Assembly (NCBI GenBank): GCA_003008705.1
Contig: PDUO01000094.1
Coordinates: forward strand, 8,741 to 72,740
Direction: 5' to 3'
DNA: 64,000 nt
From: Pezicula radicicola
Lineage: Eukaryota; Ascomycota; Leotiomycetes; Helotiales; Dermateaceae
Under the pieces are notes generated by a model. The model was given only the letters and a program-made list of their open reading frames with translations, searched no databases and was not told where the DNA came from. Positions 33,878 to 44,880 of this stretch are shown here, piece by piece. A program made the position numbers and the translations under genes. The stretch's first letter is position 1; each line of letters begins with the position of its first letter.

Positions 33878-33969
33878 TGCAGTCACGTAAGGAACGAGGG
33901 CGGATGGAGTACGGTGGTACGTAGGTAAATCCTTCTTTCTGTCGCCCTCGAGGTCCTTAAGTGACTGCA
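33878..33969. repeat. imperfect inverted repeat (hairpin), arms ~25-27 bp
   Basis: The left arm (33878-33902) and right arm (33943-33969) are reverse complements over three blocks: CGCCCTCG, TCCTTA and GTGACTGCA. They are separated by a short bulge and one mismatch, about 23 paired bases. The loop is 40 nt. The right arm ends inside a perfect 14-bp palindrome (GTGACTGCAGTCAC, 33961-33974), which is overlapped by an E-box CACGTG (33972-33977). Confidence 0.85.
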
Positions 33970-34294
33970 GTCACGTGAGGGCTGGAAGTCTGTATGCGGT
34001 TAGCGGGATACCAGGTACAGTAGCCAATCACCTTAAACACTTGGATGTCGCGAGGCTCAACTGATGCGAGACAGACTTGAATGATTGTCGCAAGAGCCAA
34101 GACGAGCCAAAATGCCATGATGGGGTCATGGTTGAGCAGAAGCCGCTGTTGAAAAGAGACATCCCGACTCAGCTATTTTATTCATCCTCTCTCTCCTGAC
34201 TGTTCTTGCTGTCCTCGACTGCGCTTTGGCATGGTTCTCTGAATTGGAAGCTTGTATGAAAAGCTTGTGTTCTCTGCTTGCAGCTGAATGTTGG

Positions 34295-34300
34295 ACGCGT
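34295..34300. promoter_or_regulatory. MluI-box motif ACGCGT (distal, RNR1 upstream region)
   Basis: ACGCGT is the core of the fungal MBF (Mbp1/Swi6) G1/S element. It lies about 610 bp before the RNR1 start, so its role is uncertain. Confidence 0.3.
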
Positions 34301-34663
34301 TGAGTATCTGCAAAGTGAGTGTCTCTGACTCGATGCCTGAGACAAGGTGAAGCCACTCTGGTTCCCAATGATGTTGATCCGATTCAGTCCTCAACCTCAG
34401 CAGCGAAATGAGATACAACGTCACGGAATTCGGCGTCGGGATACTGGAGATGATATTCCGTCTGTTTGTTGATGCTTTGGAGGCTATCAACTGGTGAGAA
34501 CTGCCCTGATCTGCCTTATCGAGCGATGTCGGTGTTCACAGTGGATTGCACGTGATCCTGCTGCCTTGGGCTAGCCTCGGTTGGGTTAAAGTGCCAAAGA
34601 GAGTGGCTGCAGGGTGGGGCTCGCCAAAGACGCGCAGATTGTGTAAGCTGCACGGCTGCACGA

Positions 34664-34669
34664 ACGCGT
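34664..34669. promoter_or_regulatory. MluI-box motif ACGCGT in the RNR1 promoter
   Basis: ACGCGT is followed at once by CGCGTG, about 240 bp before the RNR1 start codon. This is the arrangement seen in G1/S-controlled ribonucleotide reductase genes of other fungi. Binding is inferred, not shown. Confidence 0.55.
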
Positions 34670-34909
34670 CGCGTGTGAAAAAAGAGTACTTGAGTTGAGT
34701 CCCTCCTTCTGTCTGTCAACACCGCACAACATCTTCAACCCAAAGCCCACGGTACTCCAGAACTCCAATCTGTAGTGCATTGATCGTGTCGAGCATCTTC
34801 CAAGCTCCCTACACTACGCACGATCACTCTTTCAACATCTTGTTTCCATTCTTTTCTCATTACCATTGTCAACCCCTTTTGAAGAAAAACCAGCCACCGC
34901 GTCGCTATC

Positions 34910-37807
34910 ATGTACGTGTGGAAGCGCGGTAAGTTACAATCCCCTCAATCCCCTCATACAGTAACTCATGTGTCTTCCAGATGGACGCAAGGAGCGCGTT
35001 CAGTTCGACAAGATCACAGCTCGTGTCTCTCGACTGTGTTATAACCTCGACCCCGAACATGTCGATGCTGCTGCTATCACCATGAAGGTCATCTCGGGTG
35101 TCTACCAGGGTGTGACCACAGTCGAACTTGATAACTTGGTACGTCTACAGAATCCCGTATCCAATTGACGCGTCTCCTCGATCAATTACTGATTTTGCCA
35201 CGCCAGGCCGCAGAGACTGCTGCGTACATGACCGTTACCCACCCCGACTATGCCATCCTCGCTGCTCGTATTGCAGTATCCAACCTCCACAAGCAGACGA
35301 AGAAGCAGTTCTCCTCTGTCATCTCCGACCTCTACCACTATGTCAACCCCCGCAATGGCACACCATCGCCCATGATTGCCAAGAGCACATACGAATCTAT
35401 AATGAAGCACGAGGCCGAGCTGAATTCTGCCATTGTCTATGATAGAGATTTTAACTACCAATACTTTGGCTTTAAGACTCTCGAGCGATCATACCTCCTC
35501 CGCCTCGATGGCAAGATTGCCGAACGTCCTCAACACATGATCATGCGTGTAGCCGTCGGAATCCATGGAGATGATATCGAAAAGGCAATTGAGTCATACA
35601 ACCTCATGTCCACCAAATACTTCACACATGGCTCCCCAACTCTCTTTAGCGCTGGTACCCCACAAGCTCAGCTTTCGTCATGCTTCCTCATCGACATGAA
35701 GGAGGACAGTATTGATGGTATCTACGACACCTTGAAGACCTGCGCCATGATCTCAAAGAACGCTGGTGGAATTGGTCTCAACATTCACAGAATCCGTGCT
35801 ACGGGTGCCTACATTGCTGGAACCAACGGTAACTCCAATGGTATCGTTCCTATGTTGAGAGTTTTCAACAACACTGCCAGATATGTTGACCAGGGAGGAA
35901 ACAAGCGCCCTGGTGCTTTCGCTATCTACCTTGAGCCATGGCACGCAGATGTCTTTGAGTTTCTGGATCTGCGAAAGAACCACGGCAAGGAAGAGGTCCG
36001 CGCTCGCGACCTTTTCTACGCTTTGTGGATCCCTGATCTATTCATGAAGCGTGTTGAGAAGAATGGCGAGTGGACTCTCATGTGCCCCAACGAGTGCCCT
36101 GGCTTGGCCGATGTCTATGGTGATGAGTTCGAGGCTCTTTATGAGAAGTATGAGAGAGAGGGTAAGGGCCGCAAGACCATCAAGGCTCAGAAGCTTTGGT
36201 ACTCCATTCTTGAGGCTCAGACTGAGACTGGAAACCCCTTTATGCTGTACAAGGATGCTTGCAACCGCAAGAGCAACCAGAAGAACCTCGGCACTATCCG
36301 AAGCTCCAACTTGTGCACAGAGATCGTTGAGTACTCTGCGCCCGACGAGGTCGCAGTCTGCAACTTGGCTTCTCTTGCACTTCCCACATTCGTCGATGAG
36401 AAGAGCGGTACCTATGACTTCGCAAAGCTCCACGAGGTCTGTCAAGTCGTTGTTCGCAACTTGAACAAGATCATCGACATCAATTACTACCCTGTCCCAG
36501 AAGCAAGAAAGAGCAACTTCCGTCACCGACCTATCGCCGTTGGTGTTCAAGGTCTTGCCGATGCTTTCTTGGCTCTTCGTCTTCCATTCGACTCCCCAGA
36601 GGCCAAGCATCTTAACTCTCAGATTTTCGAGACCATTTACCACGGTGCCTTGACTGCTTCCGTTGAGCTCGCTAAGGAACTGGGTCCATACGAGACCTAC
36701 CAGGGCTCACCGGCATCAAAGGGAGAGCTTCAATATGACATGTGGGGTGTCACACCAACTGACCTATGGGACTGGGAGAGCCTCAAGGCTCAGATCAAGG
36801 AACATGGTATCCGCAACAGTTTGCTTGTCGCACCCATGCCTACTGCTAGTACCAGTCAGATCCTTGGCTTCAACGAGTGTTTCGAGCCCTACACTTCCAA
36901 CATCTACTCTCGTCGTGTTCTTGCCGGTGAATTCCAGGTCGTCAACCCATGGCTTCTCAGAGATCTTGTGGACATGGGTCTCTGGTCCGACAACATGAAG
37001 AATCGTATCATCGCTGATGGTGGGTCCATTCAGAACATCCCCAATATTCCAGCAGACATCAAGGCTCTATACAAGACTGTCTGGGAGATCTCTCAGCGGA
37101 CCATTGTCCAGATGGCTGCTGATCGTGGTGCGTTCATTGATCAATCTCAATCTATGAACATTCACATGAAGGACCCAACAATGGGTAAGATCACCAGTAT
37201 GCACTTTGCTGGTTGGAAGTTGGGCTTGAAGACAGGAATGTACTACCTCCGCACAATGGCCGCTTCGGCACCTATTCAATTCACTGTCGACCAGGAGGCG
37301 CTTCTTGTAGCTGACACCAACGTTGCTCGCGAGCGTATCGTCAAGAAGACTCGACCAACTGGCGGATTCATCTCACCATCTCCCTCAAGTGGGTCTGTCT
37401 CGAGACCTATGTTCAAGCAGAACTCAGCTGTAAGTACCCCCAACGGAGTTCCAACGCCCACCACAACCCCACCACCAGCTTCTGAGACCGCGAAGATTGC
37501 CCCTTCACCAATGAAAGTTCCAGCCTTCAAGGCTGACGTTGAAGAGGGTGACAGTCCTAAGGCTCTTGCAACTGAACCTTCGACCAAGCCACCAAAGGAT
37601 GAACAACTTCCAGAACCAGCTGTTGCGGTCAAGAAAGAGGCAGAGGACAAGGATGACGAGAGTGCTGAACGAGAGAATGATATTTACGCCGAGGCAGCTT
37701 TGCAATGTAAGAACCTTCTATTCATTCTCCTAGACTTGCGCATCATGACTAACGATTCCATAGGCAGCATTGACAACCGAGAGGAGTGCTTGATGTGCAG
37801 CGGATAG
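34910..37807 (+). CDS. RNR1: ribonucleoside-diphosphate reductase large subunit
   Basis: Spliced from 34910-34928, 34981-35138, 35207-37706 and 37764-37807 into 906 residues. Introns are 52, 68 and 57 nt. The protein begins [18 protein letters not shown], the ATP-cone region. The class I R1 core follows with SSCFLIDM (redox Cys), [10 protein letters not shown] (the active-site Asn, Cys and Glu), [12 protein letters not shown] and [12 protein letters not shown] variable Pro/Glu/Lys linker leads to the classic C-terminal swinging arm [14 protein letters not shown], which exists only after the last intron is removed. The enzyme reduces NDPs to dNDPs with the R2 subunit. Regulation at G1/S through MluI boxes is likely; another ACGCGT sits in intron 2 (35168-35173). 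Confidence 0.97.
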
Positions 37808-40800
37808 ATAATTTGATGACTTGTGATGATGGGTATAACGGATGTATGCTTACGCTTATGGTCTCTTTGGTTTTGTTTTGAGTATGAAGTAGTTGCTTGT
37901 TTTGGAGTTGCACTCATGCATAGGGTTTACGGTCATTAATATGGATATCATGCTGGATGGATTGTTCTGAATACCTTGCCTCACAGGAGAATAGTTGTAT
38001 AGTCTCATTGATGGGCGTTAGCAATAAGAAATTGTTTTTATGAATGGGTCTGCCTCCAGCTCGCGACACCATGTGCCTTGGCGATTGGAACTTTGAACTC
38101 GGACTCGGATGTCTTTGCTCAGACAAAGGTGGAAGCTCAGAACAAGTGACGAAGTTGTTTCTCAAGCTGAGAAATGTCATGGCAGTGGGATAGCTGAGAG
38201 GAAGCAGAGGTCAATGTGCCTTGGTGGATATCTGCTCAACCAAGCTATCGCGAGTTCTTTGACTTGATACCGTGGGAAATGATACAACTTAAACTCTACG
38301 GAGTGAGAACGTAACAGTACAAGTAATTACTCATTATTAACAGGTACTTCGTATGTGAGTGCGAAGTCCTGATATCTAAAGTTTCTAAATTGAATTTTGA
38401 GCTTGGCAGGCCGCCGAGGGCCTTGGGGTAGAGGTATGTGGATGATCTGAATGATGCGATGAACTGAGGTATCGTCATAGGTAGATGCAGGTAGAAGTCT
38501 AGAACTAAACTACGAAGTACAGTTATACGATGTATAAAATCAAAGAATAGTAGCGCTGTGTTGTGCTGTGCTGTATGATATGTACCGTACAACTTTGCGA
38601 GGCCAGTGGACCAAGGACTGCTGCGAAGGTAGGTCATAACAGGGAAGGTACTTCTATTTTATTATTTCTTGAAAGGAAAGCTAGCTTCTTTGTGACCTGT
38701 TAGGGTCGTCATAGATACAGTATCTCGGGGTAGACGTTTAGAACTGAAATGACAGGTTTATGATATAGGAAAGTTTGTAGGATAGTAGTAGTATTGTGAT
38801 AGTGTGTACTGTATGGTACAGTACAGTACAGTAGTCTGTACTACTTTGCTATAATACTATGCGTTGTCTAGTACTTAACTCCTTACACAAGCTCTGTAAC
38901 GTTGTCCTATGAGAGAGCTTGTCTAACGCACGTTGATGATGATCTCAGGTACTTCCGTACCTGGATGCCGTGGACGGATACCTGCATTTGTGGTTACTCG
39001 TGGCTTGCGTGGTGGTCGTTTACCGTGTTTCCCCCCTCGGCATTGGTGAGGTCAGGCACCAACATTGATCTTGGAAGTACCTTTAGAGACTGTACTTATT
39101 ATTCGCGGATGGTATAATTCAAGTCGTTATGCTGCTAATCATTAGTCGTGCTAAAATAACGAGAGTTATCCCTGTCGGTCTGAAGATCTAGATGTTTTAA
39201 TTTGTACAGTGGGAGAGGAGAGCTTGCTGGAAGTTCTAGAACGTTAGGTACGGTATAGTATAAAGTATGTTGGTACGAATGTGTGCTATTATACTTCGAA
39301 GATGGCCTTGTGGCTTGTGCTTTAGCCACAGTTCTGGAGCGTGAGAGCGGGTGAGCTCTGAGCTCTGAGTTGTTTGCTGTGGTGGTGTGAGAATGCAATG
39401 CATGAAGGCGTCATTGGAGCGCTGGTTGAGTTTGTGAGGAGGAGTAAGGAGGAGTAAGTACTCTATTTGCTTCGCCTAAGACATTTTAACTTTGAACTCT
39501 GGAAGCCGAGATACTCGAGTACTGGGATATTTCAAAGTCGCCTTTTTTTTTTGACATGTCAGAAAAAAGAGTCGCGGAGATGGAAATTCACTGATTGATG
39601 ATTTCCTCCCCATGCAGTAGTCAGTCATGAAAGAAGAAAAGGAAACAGTTGGGAACCAGCCACAATCTTCATCTGGTCTTCAGCTCAACAGGGATTAGCG
39701 ATCGCTAAAGCAGCACGACAGATCTCAACAGTAACGATCCCAGTTTTTCTGGAGAATCTGCCCAGCTTACCCTTCGAGCTTCAACGCCTCACAGATTTAC
39801 ATTGGTTGGAAGTCATCAGGGGCTCCAGATTAAATCAAGGTCCGTTGTTGCTTTAAGCTTCTTTTGGTTTAGACGACCGTGGGACTGAGGAGCCTAATTC
39901 TTATAGCCAATTAGAAAGGGAGGGACCCTGGTGCTCATCACAGACGTCACTCTTCAATGTTTGTGGGGAATATGACCTGGGAAATCCTGTTGGCGAGGGG
40001 AAATACAGAAGATCATGGTTCCACTCAGCGTCATAATATTGCCAACACAACTTTTTATGATGCCCATTGATGAACCGTGCTTCGATGCTCTCTCTGAGCT
40101 CTCTCTCGCCGTTCTTTTCTCTTGACATCAGAAATGCAATTCAATTTACAAACATGACGCTTTCTTTTCTACGTTTTCTTTTTTGGAAGAGACGTTGAGT
40201 ATCTGCGTCTAACTGCCCAAGGACCTAAATTGGGGAAATTAAGGGGCGGGTTAATTAGCCTTGGATGGTTAAAGACACGGTTTTCCATATTCGAGTTTGG
40301 ACATCCAGGATTGAAATCAGATCTTGGAGAACAGAGATCGTTAGGAGAACCCCCAGAAGCCCCGGTCATTCAAATAGCCAGTGATATCATGGTAGACGAT
40401 AGACACGTAAAACACGTTTTTCATTTTCCCTGCCATGGCAACAAAACATCGTATTTTCCTGCTGCCAACTTTTTGCCCATGTCGATTGTCGGCTTTTCTT
40501 CCCCCTTGGATACAACACACTTCCCAGCCTCTGATCATATGGGAGTGCTGTGGCTGGGGAACCGGGCGTCTACAACCCTGCCGCGCTGGCTGGTCCCGAC
40601 TGGCTTAGCAGAGGACGTGCCAAACTCAATTCAGTTTAGCAGCGATCTTGGCCTGTCTACACTGCGTGCCGCCTTTGTGTGGTCCTGTGTAGTTCGTCGG
40701 CTTCTGTCGCTTGCAAGCTGATCGATGGAGCTTCATACAGCTGTGTTGGTTCGCCTTGTTCAACCTTTTTTTTTTTGCTTGTATTCGTGTAGTTTGGTGC

Positions 40801-41385
40801 CTGCCTTCGTGCACCCGGGTGTGGAAACATTGCACGGCTTACTACTTGTGGTCTGTATTTCCTTCTACTAAACCTCATTCAGGGTGGATGTCGTGCTTTG
40901 AGCCTCTCAATTGCCGTGGTATTTGCACTAGTTACTGGTCTGTGTTGGTCTGTGTTGGTCTTGGTATTTCCGTCACAAGTGGTCATTGATATTCTCGATT
41001 GTAATTACGTCCAATTTGACTTCGGGAGCGCAAGAGCAAGAGCAAGTGCAAGTGCAAATGCAGCGTGACCCTAGTGACTGAAGAGGAGGCCCAGTTACTA
41101 GTTCCTGCAATTCACCAGCACGGCCAGCATTCAGGATCAGAGAGAAAAAAACCTAACAAGATCGCCCCTTCCCAGAGTGGCCCAGTTTTTAAGCTCGCCT
41201 CCAACTTTAAAGTCACCTTCACCACCTCCATCTTTTTTTCTTCCTCTTTTCCTACCACCTACAAACTTTTCTTCTCTCTCATCCATCAACATTCCACCGC
41301 ATCTCTTCCTCCATTCCTCTACCACTCCAATCATCTCCATCCCTCCAATAAGCTTCTAAAGCATTCTTCTTCCTCGCCATTCAAG
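37808..41385. other. 3.6-kb intergenic region
   Basis: No gene I can defend; an open frame at 40230-40721 shows no domain or coding bias. The region contains degenerate direct repeats at 38472-38850 and about 39230-39265, a GGAGGAGTAA microsatellite (about 39436-39456), a duplicated GGTCTGTGTT (about 40938-40957), a GCAAGA/GCAAGT run (about 41031-41060), and the pyrimidine-rich leader of the CFEM gene. Confidence 0.5.
38472..38850. repeat. two degenerate direct repeat copies (~130-145 bp each)
   Basis: Copy 1 (about 38472-38600) and copy 2 (about 38706-38850) share, in the same order, CGTCATAG, GGTAGA followed by TAGAACT, a TATA-rich middle, ATAGTAG, a GTACTGTA/GTACCGTA segment and ACTTTGC. 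A weaker third copy near 39230-39265 shares TTCTAGAAC and TACGGTATAG with the repeats at 44 kb. Confidence 0.5.
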
Positions 41386-42416
41386 ATGCGTACCTCCACC
41401 TTCATCATTGTTGGCGCCTTCGCTGCCACTGCTCTCGCCCAGGCTGAGCTCCCATCATGTGGTGTAAGTTATCCTAAATCTCTGTGATGCGCCTTGAGCT
41501 TCCAATGGCTTTACATACGTCGCGTATGAGCGTACTCGAGTTCAGAAACTAATGTGGCTCATAGCAAACCTGTATCTCCAACATGCTCGCTTTGGCTCCG
41601 TCCCTTGGATGCGATGCCACTGATGCTGCTTGCCTCTGCAACAATGTCAACTTCGGTTACGGAATCCGTGACTGCTCCAACGCAGTTTGCGGTGTTGATG
41701 TTGCTGTCACTGTCATCAACTATGGTGTTGGATACTGCTCTTGTATGTAGATGGGACGCGCTCGGCAAGGAAACTGATACTGACCTGTCATAGCAACTGG
41801 TTCCGCTGTTGCAGCTTTGACTGGAGCTGCCACTGCTACCGGATCTGCGAGCGAGGCCACTTCAACCGCCACTGCTACTGCGACTGGTGGTTCCTCCTCG
41901 GCTATCACAACCTCTGATATCGTCTCTACCGTTACCAGCGGATCTTCCACTTTCCCAACCACTGTTGGCTCAACCACAATTTTCGGTTCTGGAGGAGCTG
42001 GATCAGGCGTAGGTAGCCCTCTTATTGCAGTTCCATAAATCTCTACTAACATTTTCCAGTCTTCATCTGCTGTCACCACCTCGGCTATCGAGTCGATTGT
42101 CACTAGCGGCTCCTCCACCTTCACCATAACCGTAGGATCAACCACAATCTTCAGCTCTGGTGGAGTTGGCGCCTCCGCTTCCTCGCTCGCATCTGGAGCT
42201 AGCTCTGCTGCATCATCTGCTGCTTCAGGCGCTTCTTCCATTGAGAGCTCAGCCAGCGGACTCATCTCGTCTGCCAGGTCCTCAGCCTCCTCTGCTCAAA
42301 GCAGTGCCACGGCCACTGGCTCAGCTTCATCCTCATCCTCTTCTGGTGGAGCTGCTATGCAAACTGCTGCAAGTGGTTTCATGGCCGCTGCCGGTATCGC
42401 TGCTCTACTTTTGTAA
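41386..42416 (+). CDS. CFEM-domain GPI-anchored cell-surface protein
   Basis: Spliced from 41386-41463, 41565-41742, 41794-42008 and 42060-42416 into 275 residues. A signal peptide (about residues 1-19, ending ALAQA) is followed by an eight-Cys CFEM domain at about 25-85 (SCG-QTC, LGCD, AACLC, DCSNAVC, YC). CFEM proteins sit at the fungal wall or membrane and can bind haem; the conserved Asp in GCDATDAACLC is present. The rest is a Ser/Thr/Ala-rich stalk with a hydrophobic C-terminal GPI signal (MAAAGIAALLL). Exons 3 and 4 each carry a copy of a ~36-residue module (SSAITTSDIVSTVTSGSST... and SSAVTTSAIESIVTSGSST...), so the stalk grew by exon duplication. Introns are 101, 51 and 51 nt. Confidence 0.92.
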
Positions 42417-43520
42417 ACAACCTTCCGTGCATAGATTTCCTCGATGTCGGCTCGCTGCTGAAGGTTTTCTTCTTTGCATAAAAATGGCCAGTTTTGGTCA
42501 TGGTTGGGTTTTACAAAAGTGAATGGTGGTGAATATGTTGTAATGGTTATGGAATCGGCGTGCTTTTTCATGGTACTGGGAAAGTATGGATGGATAAATT
42601 ATTCCGGTGGTGTCTCTAGCAGTTGCGATACCCCTGTCTGCATCTTTTTACAGACTTCATTTCTTGATCATAATTTTTTCCCTCGATTGTTGGATTTGCC
42701 AAAGGATCGTGTCGGTCTTCGGATTGTGGGTTCTTCGGTTAGGTCTGGCTTCGGGGTTATGGTGTTTATTACTTGACGACGACAAGACATACGTACGATA
42801 CGAAGGGAGGAAGAAGGATAAAAGGAAACCAAATGTGTAATGGGGGTTGATATAGGTGGGAAAGGGGATTTGTCCTACCTTACCTTGCCTACCTAATTAC
42901 TGTGGATACCTAGATTACCTACAGGAAAGTCACAATACTGCATTACAGATGCTAGTATTTCATAAATTTAACTTGAATTGAAATGATGGTGTTTAATGTG
43001 AGCTGTGATTTGTGATTTGAGAGTTCTGTGGTTATGAATTTATGTTTGGGCTTCATGTTTAGGATTCGAACTGTTGAGGTGAGTGGTTGTAGATTGATTG
43101 AGCTTGTGATGAGATTAGTAAAGTAAGTCTGTCTTTGACTTAATCGATGAGGGTGTGTATGTGGCATGTGTGTAAGTGGCGGAGAGTGTATGAGGAGACG
43201 AGGGTATGATATTGTCTCGTATTATCTTTTTACAGAAAGAGTTGCATTGGTTGGAAAAGTCGAAAATGTGTCTTCGATCTTTACGTTCTTCTCGTGTTCT
43301 CTTCTTACCTTGCTGCTAGCAGCGTATCGTATCGTATAAAATTAGTGAGTAAGTAAGTGGTGGAGTCTTTGGCTTGCTCTCTTCTGTGTTATTATGTGTT
43401 TATGTGTTTGGTTATGTAAGTGGTGAGTATGTGTACGAGGATTTGTATGAGGGCACGAGTGGGGTATGATGGTAGAAAATGTGTATGTTGTTGTTGTCTT
43501 TGTCTTTGTGAAGAGTTGGA

Positions 43521-43550
43521 GATTGTTGGAGATTGTTGGAGATTGATGGA
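43521..43550. repeat. short tandem repeat, 10-bp unit x3
   Basis: Three copies of GATTGTTGGA, the last with one mismatch. Confidence 0.9.
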
Positions 43551-43636
43551 GTAATTATGTTTGTTTGTTTTTTGTTTTTTTTTCCCTCATGTTCTCTCTT
43601 AGTGAGTAGTGCGTATGTCTCTTTTCTATGCTAGGT

Positions 43637-43666
43637 AGGTTAGGTTAGGTTAGGTTAGGTTAGGTT
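43637..43666. repeat. AGGTT pentanucleotide microsatellite, six perfect units
   Basis: Six uninterrupted copies of AGGTT (equivalent to TTAGG). It resembles an arthropod-type telomere unit, but the fungal unit is TTAGGG and the site is internal, so it is most simply a microsatellite. Confidence 0.9.
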
Positions 43667-44019
43667 CCGAAATTTCCGAGGAAGGAAGGGAGATGGGAGA
43701 TGGGAGAATGGAAAATGGAGGTTGAGTGATAGGTTGGGATAATGGATAGTGCACTAGGTGTGTTCTGTGATGTGAAGATGTGAAGATATACGTATGATCT
43801 GAGAATTTGGGGGGAGTGCGGGGTGTGAGGGACGAAGGGTGGAGTGAGATTTCGAAGTGAAACGTTGAATATCTTGTCTTTTCTTTTTTTTCTTGTTTGT
43901 GAAAGTCTTACTACATACAGTACTACAAGGTTGAGATTGAGTTTGGGCTGCGCGTATTCGATGCGTGCATGAGTACTTTTGTAAGTTGCTAGCAGGAAGA
44001 AGTGGTTAAGTTAGGTGGC

Positions 44020-44880
44020 GTTCTAGATGGTGTTGGCAGTGTGTTTTAGATATTTCAGGCATTAGGAGGTCTTCTCGAAGGCACAGGCGTACAGGTGTTG
44101 TCCCGAGATATCCGACCTGGATAGCTGATCTAGTGTTTTGTGTACTGCAAGATATTATGATGTACTGTACACTATGTCATGTTACTAGGGAACTTTGAAA
44201 GCTTGTGTATGTTGGGCTCGGAGGGTGAGAGGGTGGGAGAGATGAGGGAGAAGGGGGAGGAGATACTTCCATAAGCTGGATGGATGAATGTAGTTAGATG
44301 GCGAAGTGTTCTAGAATACGGTATAGATACTAGGTGTTTTACAGTAGCTATAGCAGCCTTGAAGGATCCGAGATCTCCATGTAAGGTGAGGTAGTAACAC
44401 GGATCGAAGGGTATGTAATACTGTAAGGTTCGAGTTAGGGGTGTGTGAGGGGTTCGTTGCTGTAGATAGTGGCGTAGGTGTTCTAGAATACGATTTCGTA
44501 TATCTGTCATCTATCTTGACACTTGAAGGAAAGGAAGACGGAGGATCCGAGATGTCTGTGTAAGGCGTGGTAATTCGAAACCTTGAAGGCTATTGTCAAA
44601 TAAGGAAACGGGATCTTTCAGCTGACGGGACGTGGCTTAGTAGGTGTGCGTATATTTGTTTGGTGAAGTGAGGAGATACGTCCATAAACAAGAAAGGTGG
44701 TGATTATCAGACGCAATATAATTTGAAACTTAGTGGTTTTGTCAGATGGTGTTCTAGAAGATCAATAAGATTAATATCAGGTGCAAAGAACTCAATGTTG
44801 CAGTGTGGTCACAGGATAGAGGGTTGGACGAAAGTAAGATTGTTGTTCCGAGATCTCCGTAGTGAGGTCGTACAGTGCCC
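44020..44880. repeat. degenerate tandem repeat, four copies
   Basis: Four blocks each start with GTTCTAGA (44020, 44308, 44480, 44751) and continue 60-97 bp later with CCGAGAT (44103, 44368, 44547, 44848), usually as CCGAGATCTCCGT-like strings followed by a GTAAGG/GTGAGG-type stretch. The two middle copies share GTGTTCTAGAATACG exactly. Unit spacing is irregular (about 170-290 bp), so this is an old array. No coding potential was seen. Confidence 0.65.

Larger units (their letters stand above)
32886..34909. other. 2-kb intergenic region upstream of RNR1
   Basis: Holds the promoter of the minus-strand repeat protein, a large imperfect inverted repeat (33878-33969), and the RNR1 promoter with MluI boxes. 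No gene was supported among the short frames. Confidence 0.5.

Noticed and set aside
40230..40721. 163-codon open frame on the plus strand
   Set aside because: Composition shows no coding bias, no start context or splice signals stand out, and no family was recognised.
43050..43100. GTTCGAATCC on the minus strand as a tRNA T loop or B box
   Set aside because: The flanking stem bases do not pair and no A box or acceptor stem is present.
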